Source: Methanomicrobiales archaeon
GTDB lineage: Archaea; Halobacteriota; Methanomicrobia; Methanomicrobiales; JACTUA01
Assembly (NCBI GenBank): GCA_029907705.1
Contig: JARYLJ010000022.1
Coordinates: 1 to 33,054, forward strand
Direction: 5' to 3'
Length of the DNA: 33,054 nucleotides
The position numbers and the translations under genes were made by a program. Under the pieces are notes generated by a model. That model did no database searches, was not told the DNA's origin, and worked only from the letters and a program-made list of their open reading frames with translations. Below are positions 1 to 9,375 of the stretch, piece after piece. Within the stretch, counting starts at the first letter, position 1, and each line of letters opens with the position of its first letter.

Positions 1-2
1 CA

Positions 3-332
3 TTTGGCCTGGAAGAAAACGTTGCATCTGCAGCGACCTATCTTCTGGGATGGCTGACCGGGATCCTCTTCTTCGTCGTGGAGAAGGAGAATAAGACGGT
101 CCGGTTCCATGCGGTCCAGTCGACGATCCTGTTCATCGGACTCAATGTCTTATACTGGATATTTTCAGGTATGTTCGTATTCCCATGGGGTATGTGGGCC
201 TTTATCTACATGATCAATCTGCTCATCAGTATCGTCATCTTTGTCGCCTGGTTATTCCTGATGTACAAGGCGTACACCGGGGAAAAATTCAAAGTTCCTG
301 TGGTGGGGGAGATCGCAGAAAAGTATGCATGA
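3..332 (+). CDS. DUF4870/Tic20-like small membrane protein (5' end cut by window)
   Basis: The reading frame is open from base 3 and ends with TGA at 330-332; the true start lies before the window. The visible 109 residues contain three hydrophobic segments: one around the AATYLLGWLTGILFF stretch, one starting FHAVQSTILF, and one in WAFIYMINLLISIVIF. The sequence between the first two (EKENKTVRFHAVQS) matches the DUF4870 (Tic20-like) pattern, in which a charged loop with FHAxQ separates membrane helices. No biochemical role is established for this archaeal family. It runs convergently to the ribosomal operon and is not part of it. Family call is by pattern recognition; function is unknown. 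Confidence 0.75.
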   Translation, partial: FGLEENVASAATYLLGWLTGILFFVVEKENKTVRFHAVQSTILFIGLNVLYWIFSGMFVFPWGMWAFIYMINLLISIVIFVAWLFLMYKAYTGEKFKVPVVGEIAEKYA

Positions 333-581
333 TGTACCGGCTGGTCATCAGGGCGGCGCTCCCCCTGAATCAGGCATCGTATCGCAGCATCGATTGAAAG
401 GCGATCGCACAGGGCGATATAGGAGGGCGTCCGGACGAGTGCATCCGATGCACCCGGTATCGGGAGCAGGGGAATCCGTCTGATGGGGGGGACTGTGATG
501 GCCGCCTGTACTCTTTATTCGGCAGATATGCAACTTAATAAAATTCCATCAAAGTGAAAAAGCAGCAAAGATGGTCTGGCC
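333..581. other. Intergenic region between two convergent genes
   Basis: No convincing gene. Near its right end, a run of five T on the minus strand (A5 at 557-561), followed by a further T-rich stretch, could serve as the terminator of the 27-gene minus-strand operon. Confidence 0.5.
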
Positions 582-1112
582 TCATCTCTTTTTCAGATAA
601 GAAATTGCGAGCCCGACGATCCCGCCCAGCTGCTCCGGGTTCCAGAGTTCGGAGTTCAGGATCAGGTGGTAGGGGGAGAGATCCCTGATATCGATGCCAT
701 AGTAATTTCTGTATCGCCTGCTCTCGCAGGACTCGCGGGAGATCGTCTGCATCCGTGCGGAGTACTCGTCCACTCCATCCCGCTGGGCGATCCTCTTTGC
801 CCTGCAGCCCAGGGATGCAGTGAGCCAGATCTTCAGGTTCGCATCTTCGACCATCCATCCCGAGAGCCTCCCCTCGAGGATGATGTTGTCCTTCGTCCTC
901 GCAATCTCCTTCTGCCGCACGTCGATGAGCGCGTCGATGGAGGTGTCGTTCTCGGCCAGCTTCCCGAGTTCGGAGAGGTCCATATTCCGTTCCTTCGCCA
1001 GCTGGCGGAACATCTCGCCCGCGGAGACGAGCTCCATTCCCTCCCGCTGTGCGAGGAGTCGCGCGAGCGAAGTCGTACCGCTGCCGGGCGGTCCGCTTAT
1101 CGTGATTCTCAT
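582..1112 (-). CDS. cmk: Cytidylate kinase (archaeal type)
   Basis: Phosphorylates CMP/dCMP to the diphosphate with ATP in the cytoplasm. The 176-residue product starts MRITISGPPGSGTTSLARLL, a P-loop (GPPGSGTT, residues 7-14), followed by the Cmk-specific region with conserved arginines (EGRLSGWM, then RESCESRRYRNYYGID in the lid region). The length fits the short archaeal Cmk family. The start ATG at 1112-1110 overlaps the TGA of the upstream membrane-protein gene by one base; an upstream extension to 1190 exists but lies inside that gene. It is the last gene of the ribosomal unit here, as is common in euryarchaea, where L14e/L34e and cbf5 often follow; those genes do not follow here. Confidence 0.95.
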   Translation of the reverse strand: MRITISGPPGSGTTSLARLLAQREGMELVSAGEMFRQLAKERNMDLSELGKLAENDTSIDALIDVRQKEIARTKDNIILEGRLSGWMVEDANLKIWLTASLGCRAKRIAQRDGVDEYSARMQTISRESCESRRYRNYYGIDIRDLSPYHLILNSELWNPEQLGGIVGLAISYLKKR

Positions 1113-1714
1113 CAGATACCACCGATATTCATCGATTTCCTGATCACCTGGCTGATGGAGAGCGAGCATATCATATACCAGAGTATCCATGCAGGGATCG
1201 GTCCGAGTGCCGGATTGGTGAAGCCCACCCTGCCGATGAACGGAAAGACGATGAAGCTGCTCACCTGATCCAGCCGGGGGAGTGTATGCAGAAGCCAGAA
1301 GAAGACGGGGACCGAGACGAGCAGGATATAGGACATGGGTTTGAACTGCTGCCTCGTCATCTCCATCTGCTCGGCCATCATTTTATCTCTCTTCGACTCG
1401 AGCCTCTTTATCCTTTTCTCGTCCTCTGATAACTGAGCTTCCCTGAACTCCTTCTGGAACTCTTTGAACTTCTGCTGCATCTCCTGCATCCGGTCATAAT
1501 CGATGGTGTACTTCTGGATGAGCGAGGAGTAGAGACCGGTGATCACCGACAGAATGAGGATGACGATGTAGAATGGGAACCATTGGGCGAGAGGTCCGAG
1601 GATTACGTCCATCGCACTTCCCACGATGACCCTGATCGGTTCGATGCTGTAGGAGAAGATCAGTATCATCGCAATGAGGAGTGCGATGGTGCTCTCGTGC
1701 TTCTTGAGATCCAT
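1112..1714 (-). CDS. EMC3/TMCO1 (DUF106) family membrane protein, YidC/Oxa1-like insertase
   Basis: A 200-residue membrane protein of the DUF106 family, the archaeal members of the Oxa1/YidC/EMC3/TMCO1 superfamily that helps insert membrane proteins. Predicted layout: a helix at about residues 9-30, a second at about 43-64, a long charged coiled-coil segment (about 68-125, rich in E, K, Q and M), then two C-terminal helices around 128-145 and 170-190. Start ATG at 1714 is preceded by GAGGT on the minus strand with about 5 nt spacing; the longer reading frame to 2020 overlaps adk and is not used. It lies two bases behind adk and overlaps cmk by one base. Its place behind secY fits co-production of translocon and insertase. 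Confidence 0.9.
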   Translation of the reverse strand: MDLKKHESTIALLIAMILIFSYSIEPIRVIVGSAMDVILGPLAQWFPFYIVILILSVITGLYSSLIQKYTIDYDRMQEMQQKFKEFQKEFREAQLSEDEKRIKRLESKRDKMMAEQMEMTRQQFKPMSYILLVSVPVFFWLLHTLPRLDQVSSFIVFPFIGRVGFTNPALGPIPAWILWYMICSLSISQVIRKSMNIGGI

Positions 1715-1716
1715 GC

Positions 1717-2286
1717 CTACCTCAGTGCGGAGGTCATCTCCTCGATCGCCTGCTCCAGAAGGTGATTCTGGTTCCTGACGAATTTGACCGTGCAGCCCGT
1801 CCTCGTCGCGATCGCGGCAGAGATCGACCTGTTGAACTGCTGATGCTCCGCGATCGCCCCGCTGCCCTCCATATCCCGGATTCTGGTAAGATCCTTCAGC
1901 CTCCTCCCGAGTATCTGGTCCTCGTCCGTCTCCACGAGGATGAGCGTATCGGGCCTGATCCCGTCGATCACCCAGTCGGGAAGGCCAGGAAGGTAGCCAT
2001 TCGGTGTCTTTATCGAGCAATGGGTGTCCACGATCACATTTCCCCCGATACGGGAGATGAGTTCTGCGGCCCGCTTCTGAAGCTCCTTCTGCACCGGCCT
2101 ATCCAGCCTCCTCATCTGGTCGCGATCAGAGACGATCCCTTCCTTCGAGGCCATATCGAACATGAAGGTCCCGAAGTTTATCGGATTGTACCGTATCCCC
2201 TCCGGTTCCAGCCTCTTCAGGGCACCCTCGATCACGGTGGTCTTGCCGACCCCCGGCACACCCGTGATGATGACTCTGCGTTCCAT
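1717..2286 (-). CDS. adkA: Adenylate kinase, archaeal AdkA type
   Basis: Catalyses ATP + AMP = 2 ADP. The 189-residue product begins MERRVIITGVPGVGKTT, with the P-loop GVPGVGKTT near the N-terminus, and continues with VIVDTHCSIKTPNGYLPGLP and a lid arginine region RRLKDLTRIRD, as in the archaeal adenylate kinase family (about 190 residues), not the bacterial Adk. The ATG at 2286 is chosen over a start at 2304 because AAGGAGTGA precedes it and the longer form would overlap secY. It sits 4 nt behind secY, the classic secY-adk pairing. Confidence 0.96.
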   Translation of the reverse strand: MERRVIITGVPGVGKTTVIEGALKRLEPEGIRYNPINFGTFMFDMASKEGIVSDRDQMRRLDRPVQKELQKRAAELISRIGGNVIVDTHCSIKTPNGYLPGLPDWVIDGIRPDTLILVETDEDQILGRRLKDLTRIRDMEGSGAIAEHQQFNRSISAAIATRTGCTVKFVRNQNHLLEQAIEEMTSALR

Positions 2287-2290
2287 CCAC

Positions 2291-3724
2291 TCACTCCTTT
2301 CCAAAGAACTGCTGCATGAACGGGTACATCTCCATGATCTGCTGGCTCGCGATCTCCTCGTAGAGCCGGTAGGTGATGCTCACGGTCAGCAGCAGACCGG
2401 TTCCGCTCACCCCGCCGATCACACCGAAGAGGTTCGCAATGACGGAGAGAATTCCGATGAACACACCACCGATCACCGTGATCCGTGGGATGAACCTGTC
2501 GAGGTACATCTCCAGCACCGCAGGGCTCTTCCTGTAACCCGGGATGTGCATCCCGCTCCTCTGGATCTGCTCGGCCACGTGGCGCGAGTCGAGGCCCGCG
2601 GTCTTCACCCAGAAGAGCGCAAATATCGCACCTCCCACGACCATCACGAGGACGTCCACACCGAGCCTCAGGAGCACCTCCCAGGGGACATGTCCAAGGT
2701 CATAGGCCCACCACATCCAGTCCCGCGGTCCATTGATGGGTGCGAGGAAATACATAAGGCCGCTCGTCGCCCGCTGACCTTCGAAGGTACCGAATATGGT
2801 GACCCCCGCATTGTGAAGGAATGCGCCGAGCATCTGGATGTTCGCCTGCAGCACCCGCACGAGGATCATGGGCAGGACGCTCGCATAGATCAGCTTCACA
2901 GGAAATCGCGCCCTGATGCCCCTCACATTCGTATGCGCGAGAGGTATCTCGACGCGGGTGGACTCCACATAGACGACGATCAGGAAGATCGCGATCGTGG
3001 TGATGAATGCCACGAGATCTGCAGTGAAGTACTGCAGGTAATTGCCGCCGGACATTCCGATGGCGAAGAAACGCGGTATCAGACCGAAGGGGTAGGGATC
3101 CTGGACCGCCTCCCAGGAGAGGAACCCGTTCACGATCGCCTTGGAAATACCCGCGATGATGAAGAGGCCGACACCCGAGCCGATACCCCACTTCGTCACC
3201 ACCTCGTCCATCAGGAAGATGAGGACACCACCGACGCAGAGCTGGAGGAAGATGAGGAAAGAGACGATGAAGGTGTTCCCGCCGAAGAGCGCGGCTGCCA
3301 CCGCCGCATCCGGTATCATATAACCTCCCACGAGGTTGGGCGCCGCCTCGATCACGATCATGACGAATATGAGGAGCTTCTGCAGGCCCATGTAGATGAC
3401 CTGACCGGAGGCCTCGCTCGTATCGATGGAGATGATGTCCGCACCCTTCAGCAGCTGGAGGATGATGGAGGCGGTCACGATGGGCCCGATGCCCAGATGA
3501 ATGATCGTCCCGCTCTCCCCTGCAAGGAGAGCGCGCCAGTAGAGGAATATGTCCTGCGACTGCGGATCGAGCCCGAAGACCAGAATATTGGAGAGGATAA
3601 AGTAGAGGAGGAGTATGCCCACTGTCCAGAGGAGTTTCTTCTTGAAGTGGACATGGCCCTCGGGGCTCTTCACCGCAGGCATCGCGGCCAAAAATGGCTC
3701 CAATCGCTCCAGCGTCACACCCAT
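2291..3724 (-). CDS. secY: Preprotein translocase subunit SecY (Sec61 alpha)
   Basis: Channel-forming subunit of the SecYE-beta translocon in the cytoplasmic membrane. The 477-residue protein has about ten membrane segments and archaeal SecY hallmarks: the N-terminal amphipathic stretch MGVTLERLEPFLAAMPAVKSP, the plug-domain region with GTIIHLGIGPIVTASIILQLL, and the long cytoplasmic loops between helices 6/7 (RVEIPLAHTNVRGIRARFPV) and 8/9 (DSRHVAEQIQRSGMHIPGYR) that dock ribosomes. ATG at 3724 is preceded by AGGTG. Located 15 nt behind L15 and before adkA, the conserved spc-operon order. Confidence 0.98.
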   Translation of the reverse strand: MGVTLERLEPFLAAMPAVKSPEGHVHFKKKLLWTVGILLLYFILSNILVFGLDPQSQDIFLYWRALLAGESGTIIHLGIGPIVTASIILQLLKGADIISIDTSEASGQVIYMGLQKLLIFVMIVIEAAPNLVGGYMIPDAAVAAALFGGNTFIVSFLIFLQLCVGGVLIFLMDEVVTKWGIGSGVGLFIIAGISKAIVNGFLSWEAVQDPYPFGLIPRFFAIGMSGGNYLQYFTADLVAFITTIAIFLIVVYVESTRVEIPLAHTNVRGIRARFPVKLIYASVLPMILVRVLQANIQMLGAFLHNAGVTIFGTFEGQRATSGLMYFLAPINGPRDWMWWAYDLGHVPWEVLLRLGVDVLVMVVGGAIFALFWVKTAGLDSRHVAEQIQRSGMHIPGYRKSPAVLEMYLDRFIPRITVIGGVFIGILSVIANLFGVIGGVSGTGLLLTVSITYRLYEEIASQQIMEMYPFMQQFFGKE

Positions 3725-3739
3725 GGTTACACCTGTGCA

Positions 3740-4168
3740 CTACAATTCGCCAGCGAGGGCTTTTCCGCCGATCTCTTCTATCTTTGTTTTTGCCTGCTCT
3801 GAAAAGGCTTTTGCTTTGATATGCAGTTTCCGCGTGACTCTACCGCCACCGAGTACCTTCTCCACACCGATACCCGCCGCATCGAGGAGGATTGCATCCC
3901 CCTCCTGTCTGGCAATGCCGTTCTTCAGAAGCGAGGGTACCATCAGATCGATCTCGCCGATGTCCATGACATCCATCTCGATCCTCTGATTGTGGTGGAA
4001 ACCGTCCTTCCCATATGACCTTCCCCGAAGCAGGTACCTGACGAAATGGTGCTTGCAACCTCCTGCATAACCGCGTCCGCCACGGCTACCGCCTCCCCTC
4101 CTGTTCTTATGCGTGCCTCCACCGCAGGTGCGGGATCCGCGGTACTTCGATCTCTTGTTCACCGGCAT
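3740..4168 (-). CDS. rpl15: Large subunit ribosomal protein L15 (uL15)
   Basis: The 142-residue product starts MPVNKRSKYRGSRTCGGGTH, the basic glycine-rich N-terminal extension of L15 that threads into 23S rRNA, and ends with the globular L15 fold (VEKVLGGGRVTRKLHIKAKAFSEQA). The ATG at 4168 is preceded by GAGGTGA; a GTG three codons upstream is possible but overlaps the L30 stop. Five bases separate it from L30. Confidence 0.97.
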   Translation of the reverse strand: MPVNKRSKYRGSRTCGGGTHKNRRGGGSRGGRGYAGGCKHHFVRYLLRGRSYGKDGFHHNQRIEMDVMDIGEIDLMVPSLLKNGIARQEGDAILLDAAGIGVEKVLGGGRVTRKLHIKAKAFSEQAKTKIEEIGGKALAGEL

Positions 4169-4173
4169 CTCTC

Positions 4174-4638
4174 TCACCTCATCCTGTACAGCAGCTGATT
4201 GATCTCGTCACCATAGTAACCGAGTGCACCACCCTGACCGAAGGTCCTCTTGATGGGGAAATGTCCCTTCCTCGGAGGGTGGAGACGGAGTACCGGCTTC
4301 AGATTCGGCACATCCCCGAACGATGCCTCCCCATGGCAGAGTGCACGTGCGAACTCTGCGATGGATCCGAAGCGTGTGTTCGCCTTCACATAGTCGTCCG
4401 TGAGGCGGACATTCCCCATAAGCCTCCCCCTCGTCTGCAGGAGCGTGGTGAGCGTCCCCTCGTCCACCTCTCCATAGGCGACGAAGTCCTTCACCTTCCT
4501 GATCATCCCCAAATATTCGGGTGTATTCGGTATGAGGACGCAGTGGTTGATATGATGAAGGCGGAGCATCTTCAGGGTATCTTTGATCTCCCTCCGCGTC
4601 TTCACCGTCCCCCTGATCTGCACCACGGCGAAGATCAT
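4174..4638 (-). CDS. rpl30: Large subunit ribosomal protein L30 (uL30)
   Basis: Product of 154 residues, [20 protein letters not shown] at the N-terminus: the ferredoxin-like L30 core (first about 60 residues) followed by the long archaeal/eukaryotic L30/L7 extension ending in [22 protein letters not shown] at 4638 overlaps the S5 stop in an ATGA, indicating translational coupling. The much longer frame to 4908 is antisense-type noise inside S5. Confidence 0.97.
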   Translation of the reverse strand: MIFAVVQIRGTVKTRREIKDTLKMLRLHHINHCVLIPNTPEYLGMIRKVKDFVAYGEVDEGTLTTLLQTRGRLMGNVRLTDDYVKANTRFGSIAEFARALCHGEASFGDVPNLKPVLRLHPPRKGHFPIKRTFGQGGALGYYGDEINQLLYRMR

Positions 4639-5252
4639 CGCATGCCACCCGCCCTGATCAGGTTTGTCTTTCTGAGTGCTTCGAAGGTCGCTTTCGCGAA
4701 GTTGATCGTCGTTCTGGTGTTGCCAGACGTGAAGGTCCATACATCCCTCACCCCTGCCAGTTCGAGGACCTTCTTCGCGGTCTCCCCGGTGACCAGTCCA
4801 ATACCCTGAGGTGCTGGTTTGAGTGTCACCTTCACCGAACCCGCCTTTCCTGTCACCATCATCGGGACCGAATGGATCTCCTGGCAGCCGCACTCCCACG
4901 AACCGCAACCGCGTCTGACCTTGATGATGTGCAGCTTCGCATTGTCTATACCCTTCTTTATCGCATTGCCCACCTGCACATCCTTCCCCTGCCCGAAGCC
5001 GATGTAACCGTTCCTGTTTCCCACGATCACAACGGCCCGGAACTTCACGCGCCTTCCCGAGTCCGTCATCCGCTGGACCATCGTGATGTCCAGCACCTCA
5101 TCGACCAGGTCTGGCACGAGCGCATCCACGATCTGGGGCTCCTTTATCGGCTTACCACTCGAGAGAATCTCGTCTATGGAGGTGATCTCTCCCGAGGAGA
5201 CCAGCCTGCCAAGACCGGTCAGGGGTATCCACCCTTCCATCGTGGCAGGCAT
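4635..5252 (-). CDS. rps5: Small subunit ribosomal protein S5 (uS5)
   Basis: 205 residues. The double-stranded RNA-binding-like S5 N-domain ([20 protein letters not shown], then [20 protein letters not shown]) and the C-terminal S5 fold ([23 protein letters not shown]) are both clear. The cysteine motif CGSWECGC in the middle is typical of the archaeal/eukaryotic S5 (RPS2) group. ATG at 5252 lies one base after the L18 stop with GGGGTG upstream; a second ATG four codons in is an alternative. Confidence 0.97.
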   Translation of the reverse strand: MPATMEGWIPLTGLGRLVSSGEITSIDEILSSGKPIKEPQIVDALVPDLVDEVLDITMVQRMTDSGRRVKFRAVVIVGNRNGYIGFGQGKDVQVGNAIKKGIDNAKLHIIKVRRGCGSWECGCQEIHSVPMMVTGKAGSVKVTLKPAPQGIGLVTGETAKKVLELAGVRDVWTFTSGNTRTTINFAKATFEALRKTNLIRAGGMR

Positions 5253-5253
5253 C

Positions 5254-5781
5254 TCACACCCCTTCCTTCTGGATGGCCGCCATTACCCTCGATACCTGTT
5301 CCGCGAGGTCTCCTGCTCTATCCTTCCGATATGCCATGATATGCTCTCCCTTCCATCTGCCCTCTTCAGGGAAGATCTTGGCATCGTGCGGTACGTCGAG
5401 TCCACCATCGATCGCACCCTTCAGCGCTCCGAATACGCGAGCGCCTTTCGATGCCCTGTGCAGCCCGATATCCAGGATCGCCCTGCCGAAACCTGCTTTT
5501 TTTGCCTTCACTGCGAAGAGTACGCCTGTGAGGTACGCCGCCGGGGTATTCGCCATGCTCCCCGTGTAACCGAATGCACCCAGCTCCTTTGAATTTGCAG
5601 TGACACGGGTGAGATCGCCCTCCGGACTGGCTTCGACGAGCTGGATGATGATGTATCTGTTGGTCTTTCTGACGACCATCCTCGGATCTTCGCTCACCAC
5701 CAGTCTCATCCTCGCATAGTAGTCTGTCTTTCCCTCCCTCCTCCGTCTGAATGGAACGAAGTATCTCGGCCCTGTCGCCAT
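5254..5781 (-). CDS. rpl18: Large subunit ribosomal protein L18 (uL18)
   Basis: 175 residues, archaeal length for the 5S rRNA-binding protein L18. The start [20 protein letters not shown], the segment [20 protein letters not shown] and the later [20 protein letters not shown] are family-typical. It begins one base after the L19e stop and ends one base before S5. Confidence 0.97.
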   Translation of the reverse strand: MATGPRYFVPFRRRREGKTDYYARMRLVVSEDPRMVVRKTNRYIIIQLVEASPEGDLTRVTANSKELGAFGYTGSMANTPAAYLTGVLFAVKAKKAGFGRAILDIGLHRASKGARVFGALKGAIDGGLDVPHDAKIFPEEGRWKGEHIMAYRKDRAGDLAEQVSRVMAAIQKEGV

Positions 5782-5782
5782 A

Positions 5783-6235
5783 TTATGCCGACCTCCCTTT
5801 CAGAAGCTCGATCTGGGACTTGAGATGGCTCACATCCCTGAACTCGCCTCCGGATGCCTTTCTATACATCCTCCTGTAGACGTGGCGATCGATCTCGTTC
5901 TTCTCGCGGAGGTCGCGGAGGACGCGCCTGAGTGCCCTGATCCTCTGCATCCACCTCATCTTCTTCGGGAAACGGGCAAACTTCGCACCCTTTCTCCGGC
6001 CCTGTCCCCGGCAGTGTCCGTAGGAACGTTTCTCGATCCTCGCACGGGCCCTGCCCCGGCTGTTGCCCTTCTTCGGCAGGATCCGGATCGTCCCGCCTTC
6101 GATGAGGGACCTGATGTCTTCGCGCGAGATGGCTGCCTCTATCTCCTCGCGTTTCCCCGGATCCAGCCAGACCCGGTAAAGGCCGCATCCGGCGACAGCG
6201 GCGGTAAGCCTCCTCTGATTGTAGAGATCACTCAT
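5783..6235 (-). CDS. rpl19e: Large subunit ribosomal protein L19e (eL19)
   Basis: 150-residue archaeal/eukaryote-specific ribosomal protein, absent from bacteria. The N-terminal helical core ([18 protein letters not shown]), the basic linker ([16 protein letters not shown]) and the arginine-rich C-terminal helices ([20 protein letters not shown]) are characteristic. Its start overlaps the end of L32e by 8 bases. The C-terminal arm reaches the subunit interface in known archaeal ribosomes. Confidence 0.97.
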   Translation of the reverse strand: MSDLYNQRRLTAAVAGCGLYRVWLDPGKREEIEAAISREDIRSLIEGGTIRILPKKGNSRGRARARIEKRSYGHCRGQGRRKGAKFARFPKKMRWMQRIRALRRVLRDLREKNEIDRHVYRRMYRKASGGEFRDVSHLKSQIELLKGRSA

Positions 6236-6656
6236 CCCCGCTCACCCCCGCCTCTTCCTTTTCTTCTCTCTCCTCCCTCTCCATTTTCCTGGGATTCAAT
6301 ATCCTGAGGCCCATCTGTAGGGCCTCCCTCTCGATCGTTACATACCTGCGGCCTCCCACGCTCGCTGCGACCCGGATCGCGTGGGTGCTGGCCTCGAGCC
6401 CCCGCAGCATCGTCTCGTTGTGCACGAGCACCTCACGGTACCCGCTTGGATGCAGTCCCCTTACAAGTGCCGGGCTCCCGAATCCGGGTGCGGGTAGCCT
6501 CCCCTTCGACTTGAGCCGCCTCCTCATCTTGTTATGGCGGCCTTTGGGCCTCCTCCAGGCGGAACCGAGCTTCTTCTTGTCGTGAACCCCTCTTCTGACG
6601 AAACGGATTCTTCTCCGTCTCCTGATCGAGAGGCACTTCGTTATCTGAGGATCCAT
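6228..6656 (-). CDS. rpl32e: Large subunit ribosomal protein L32e (eL32)
   Basis: 142 residues. The block [20 protein letters not shown], then [20 protein letters not shown], identifies L32e; the protein ends with an acidic tail ([17 protein letters not shown]). ATG at 6656 is three bases after the L6 stop; the 3' end overlaps L19e by 8 bases. Archaeal/eukaryotic-specific. Confidence 0.96.
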   Translation of the reverse strand: MDPQITKCLSIRRRRRIRFVRRGVHDKKKLGSAWRRPKGRHNKMRRRLKSKGRLPAPGFGSPALVRGLHPSGYREVLVHNETMLRGLEASTHAIRVAASVGGRRYVTIEREALQMGLRILNPRKMEREEREEKEEAGVSGDE

Positions 6657-6659
6657 ATC

Positions 6660-7184
6660 TCACACCCTCTCAACCAGATATATCCCGTCCTGAAAGACCC
6701 GGGGATCTCGCTTTCTGATCCTGGTCGCCCGCTCGATATTGGAGGCGGTGCCACCGACTCTTTCCCGGTCGATGCCCGTGAGGGTGATCTCGTCTCCACC
6801 CACCGTCACCTTCACGCCCTCCTCGATACGCGCATAACGCGGGTACTTCTCTCCGAGGAAGTTCACGATCTCCAGCCTGTTTCCGATCGTCTTTATCTGG
6901 ATGGGGAAGTGGCTGTAGACCACCTTCATACGGTAGGTGACACCATCCTTCACACTCTGGCACATGTTCCTGATATGGGCGGCATATGTTCCATTGAGCG
7001 CCACGATCTTCTTTCGTGTCTCGGCCGTGGAGATGAGGATCTCGCCCTCCCTCACCTCCACCGAGATCGCCGGGTGGAAGAACTCCCTCTCGATGGTGCC
7101 TCTCGGACCGCTGATCTTCAGCCGGGTCCCCTCCTTTGCCACCGCGATGCCCTCTGGAATCTCGACTCTGTTAATCGTCTCCAT
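6660..7184 (-). CDS. rpl6: Large subunit ribosomal protein L6 (uL6)
   Basis: 174 residues with the two tandem L6 beta/alpha repeats: the first from METINRVEIPEGIAVAKEG, the second around HFPIQIKTIGNRLEIVNFLG. The C-terminal motif with TASNIERATRIRKRDPRVFQ binds the sarcin-ricin region of 23S rRNA in known structures. Eight bases separate it from S8. Confidence 0.97.
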   Translation of the reverse strand: METINRVEIPEGIAVAKEGTRLKISGPRGTIEREFFHPAISVEVREGEILISTAETRKKIVALNGTYAAHIRNMCQSVKDGVTYRMKVVYSHFPIQIKTIGNRLEIVNFLGEKYPRYARIEEGVKVTVGGDEITLTGIDRERVGGTASNIERATRIRKRDPRVFQDGIYLVERV

Positions 7185-7192
7185 ACCTCACC

Positions 7193-7585
7193 TCAGTACA
7201 CATAGGCGAGGAGTTCCCCACCCACGCCGAGCTCCCGCGCCCTCTGGTGCGACATCACGCCCTTCGAGGTGGACATGAGCAGAATGCCGAAGTTCTTCGC
7301 AGGAAGGTACCTCGTCTCCCAATCCTCCATCTCAGGGAGTGTGACGGAGAATCTGGGGTTGATGGCACCACATCTGTTGATCGAACCATTGAGCCCGATC
7401 ACAAAGTGCCCCCCTCTCCCGTCCTCCACATATTCGAAGCCGGAGATGTATCCGTTCTCCTTCATGATACCGAGCATCGCGCCGATGAGCTTGCTTGCCG
7501 GTTCGATCACACAGGTGCTCTTTCCTGTGTCCGAGGCGTTCTTGATCGCGCTCATTGCATCTGCAATCGTGTTCAACCGTGTCAT
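7193..7585 (-). CDS. rps8: Small subunit ribosomal protein S8 (uS8)
   Basis: 130 residues, the standard archaeal length, starting [19 protein letters not shown] and ending with [16 protein letters not shown]; the S8 16S-binding signature ([18 protein letters not shown]) is near the C-terminus. The ATG at 7585 is preceded by GGAGG; a reading frame running upstream to 7708 is in the S14 gene and is not used. S8 also regulates the bacterial spc operon; no such site can be shown here. Confidence 0.97.
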   Translation of the reverse strand: MTRLNTIADAMSAIKNASDTGKSTCVIEPASKLIGAMLGIMKENGYISGFEYVEDGRGGHFVIGLNGSINRCGAINPRFSVTLPEMEDWETRYLPAKNFGILLMSTSKGVMSHQRARELGVGGELLAYVY

Positions 7586-7596
7586 CGATCTGCCTC

Positions 7597-7752
7597 CTAA
7601 TTCATCTTTTTGAAGCCCATCCTGGGGGCCCATTCTCTGAAGCACTGCCGGCAGAACATGATCCGGTATCGCCTCACCAGGCCCTGTCTCCTGCCGCATA
7701 TGAGGCACCTGTGTGCGCCACGCCCGAACGTCTTCTTCTGTTCACCACCCAT
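7597..7752 (-). CDS. rps14: Small subunit ribosomal protein S14 (uS14), zinc-binding form
   Basis: A 51-residue gene that lies exactly between L5 and S8. The product begins [16 protein letters not shown] and carries two CXXC pairs (C16/C19 and C34/C37), the zinc-binding form of S14 found in archaea and eukaryotes (RPS29). The start ATG at 7752-7750 directly abuts the L5 TAG, and the stop TAG is at 7599-7597. Position in the operon and motif leave little doubt. Confidence 0.97.
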   Translation of the reverse strand: MGGEQKKTFGRGAHRCLICGRRQGLVRRYRIMFCRQCFREWAPRMGFKKMN

Positions 7753-8259
7753 CTAGACCACCTCGACTCGGTATCGTTCTCTGAGGAACGTGATGGCATC
7801 CTGCGGGGTGACCCTCTGGCAGGATGGAAGTCTCCTCCTCTCAATTGCACGCCTCGTCACCCTCGCACCTCTGCGTTCGAGGCAGACACTCACATCCATT
7901 CCGAATATGCCGATCTTCGGATCGTATATCATCCCCGGAAAGTCTGTGTGCTCTTCGATTCCGAAGCTGAAGTTCCCCTGGCTGTCGAACTGCAATGAGG
8001 AGATCCTTCTCTTCACGATATCCAGCGCGGTCTGTACGAACGCCTCTGCCTTTTTGCCGCGAAGCGTGACTTTACAGCCGATGGGTGCGCCCTTTTTGAT
8101 ACCGAATGCGGGGATGGTCCTCCTCGCGAAGGTCTTCACAGGGCTCTGACCTGTGATGCGCCGGAGCAGATCCTCCGCCTTCGAGAGTCTCTCTCCGCTC
8201 TCCCCCACCCCCATATGCACGACGACCTTGTCGACCGTCAGCGCCTGCATTGCGTTCAT
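7753..8259 (-). CDS. rpl5: Large subunit ribosomal protein L5 (uL5)
   Basis: 168 residues; 5S rRNA-binding protein L5. The N-terminal segment [20 protein letters not shown] and the later [20 protein letters not shown] are conserved L5 blocks. ATG at 8259 overlaps the S4e stop (ATGA, 4 bases). Confidence 0.97.
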   Translation of the reverse strand: MNAMQALTVDKVVVHMGVGESGERLSKAEDLLRRITGQSPVKTFARRTIPAFGIKKGAPIGCKVTLRGKKAEAFVQTALDIVKRRISSLQFDSQGNFSFGIEEHTDFPGMIYDPKIGIFGMDVSVCLERRGARVTRRAIERRRLPSCQRVTPQDAITFLRERYRVEVV

Positions 8260-8996
8260 CGTTTAGCCCCCCACCGGGCCGTCTCTTCGGCGGTCCTGCC
8301 GACCATGAAGATGTACTTCTCGATCGTCTCGAATCTGGTCTTCGCCGCCTCGTCCTCGAGGATGACCCTGTTTGGCGTATTACCCGGTCTCTTCTCCACA
8401 GCGACGATCTTCCCGACCTTACCGCTGTGTGTCCCCCCGATGACCATCGCATAATTGCCTGCCTCACAGGGGTAATGATCCAGCAGCTCGAAGCGCTTCT
8501 TCGAGGAATCGAGCGGGCTACCCAGCGTGAGGACGATCGAATCGTTCGGCTTCACCTGCTTATCGGTCAGAAGGTTTGCCCCGTACAGGAGGTTCACCTG
8601 CACCTTTCCGCCCTTCAGGAAGTTCCTGTCCCTGACCTTGCAGAGGCGCAGACCGGACCGCTCTTCTGAAATCTCCTTTGCCACGATCTTTCCATGCTCA
8701 TTCAGCAGGATCGTGAAGTGCTTCCCGATTCTCGGGATGGATATCACGTCGAATACCCCAATGCCCAGGTTTGGGTCACGGCAGATCCTGCCATTCAGGA
8801 TCACATCCTTCTGGTTCAGTATCTGCCTCACCTCCTTCATGTCCTTCGCGAGACCCATCTGGTCCCGCAGCCATATCGCGATCGGCATGGCATTCCGGTT
8901 GTGTGGCCCGGGAGCAGTCTTCGCAACGAATTTCTTCTTCTTCTTCGCGATGCCCCACGAGTCCGGTGCGGTCAGCCTCTTCTGATGATCGCCCAT
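8256..8996 (-). CDS. rps4e: Small subunit ribosomal protein S4e (eS4)
   Basis: 246 residues; archaeal/eukaryote-specific. Begins [20 protein letters not shown], followed by an S4-type RNA-binding domain (about residues 40-90, including [17 protein letters not shown]) and a C-terminal KOW-like region ([18 protein letters not shown]). The ATG at 8996 overlaps the L24 stop by one base (TGATG); a GTG one codon upstream is possible. Confidence 0.96.
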   Translation of the reverse strand: MGDHQKRLTAPDSWGIAKKKKKFVAKTAPGPHNRNAMPIAIWLRDQMGLAKDMKEVRQILNQKDVILNGRICRDPNLGIGVFDVISIPRIGKHFTILLNEHGKIVAKEISEERSGLRLCKVRDRNFLKGGKVQVNLLYGANLLTDKQVKPNDSIVLTLGSPLDSSKKRFELLDHYPCEAGNYAMVIGGTHSGKVGKIVAVEKRPGNTPNRVILEDEAAKTRFETIEKYIFMVGRTAEETARWGAKR

Positions 8997-9364
8997 CACT
9001 CACCACCCTCACCGAAACGCTTCTTCCTCAACGGATCTTTCATATTCATCTTCGTGATGCAGACATTCGAGGCATTTACCGGACGGGAAACCTCTGTTCC
9101 GTCAGCTTTGGTGACGGAAACCCCATGGATGAAGAGGACCGACCGCTTCTGATCCAGGTCGTCGACCAGCCCTTCCTGGCCCCTGAAATCTCCCCGGAGC
9201 ACCTTTACCGTGTCGCCCTTCACCACTCTCGCGCGTCTCTTTCCATACTTCGACCTGAGATCATCGGAGAGGGGCGCAGTAAGGAAGCGGCTCTGCAGAT
9301 GCTTCGGCGCATTATACCTCGCCTTGTGCTGCTTTCTCGGCTGAATACTATCTGTCAGTGTCAT
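8996..9364 (-). CDS. rpl24: Large subunit ribosomal protein L24 (uL24)
   Basis: 122 residues with QPRKQHKARYNAPKHLQ near the N-terminus and the KOW motif in KGDTVKVLRGDFRGQEGLV. I chose the ATG at 9364 because GGAGG lies just upstream; the in-frame ATG at 9376 (overlapping the L14 stop by one base) would add four residues, and is possible. L24 initiates large-subunit assembly. Confidence 0.95.
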   Translation of the reverse strand: MTLTDSIQPRKQHKARYNAPKHLQSRFLTAPLSDDLRSKYGKRRARVVKGDTVKVLRGDFRGQEGLVDDLDQKRSVLFIHGVSVTKADGTEVSRPVNASNVCITKMNMKDPLRKKRFGEGGE

Positions 9365-9375
9365 GCTACCCTCCA

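Noticed and set aside
2162-3802. 546-codon open frame on the plus strand opposite secY and adkA
   Set aside because: It is antisense to two certain genes; its His/Asp/Glu-rich composition is what the complement of membrane-protein codons in GC-rich DNA gives, and no family is recognisable.
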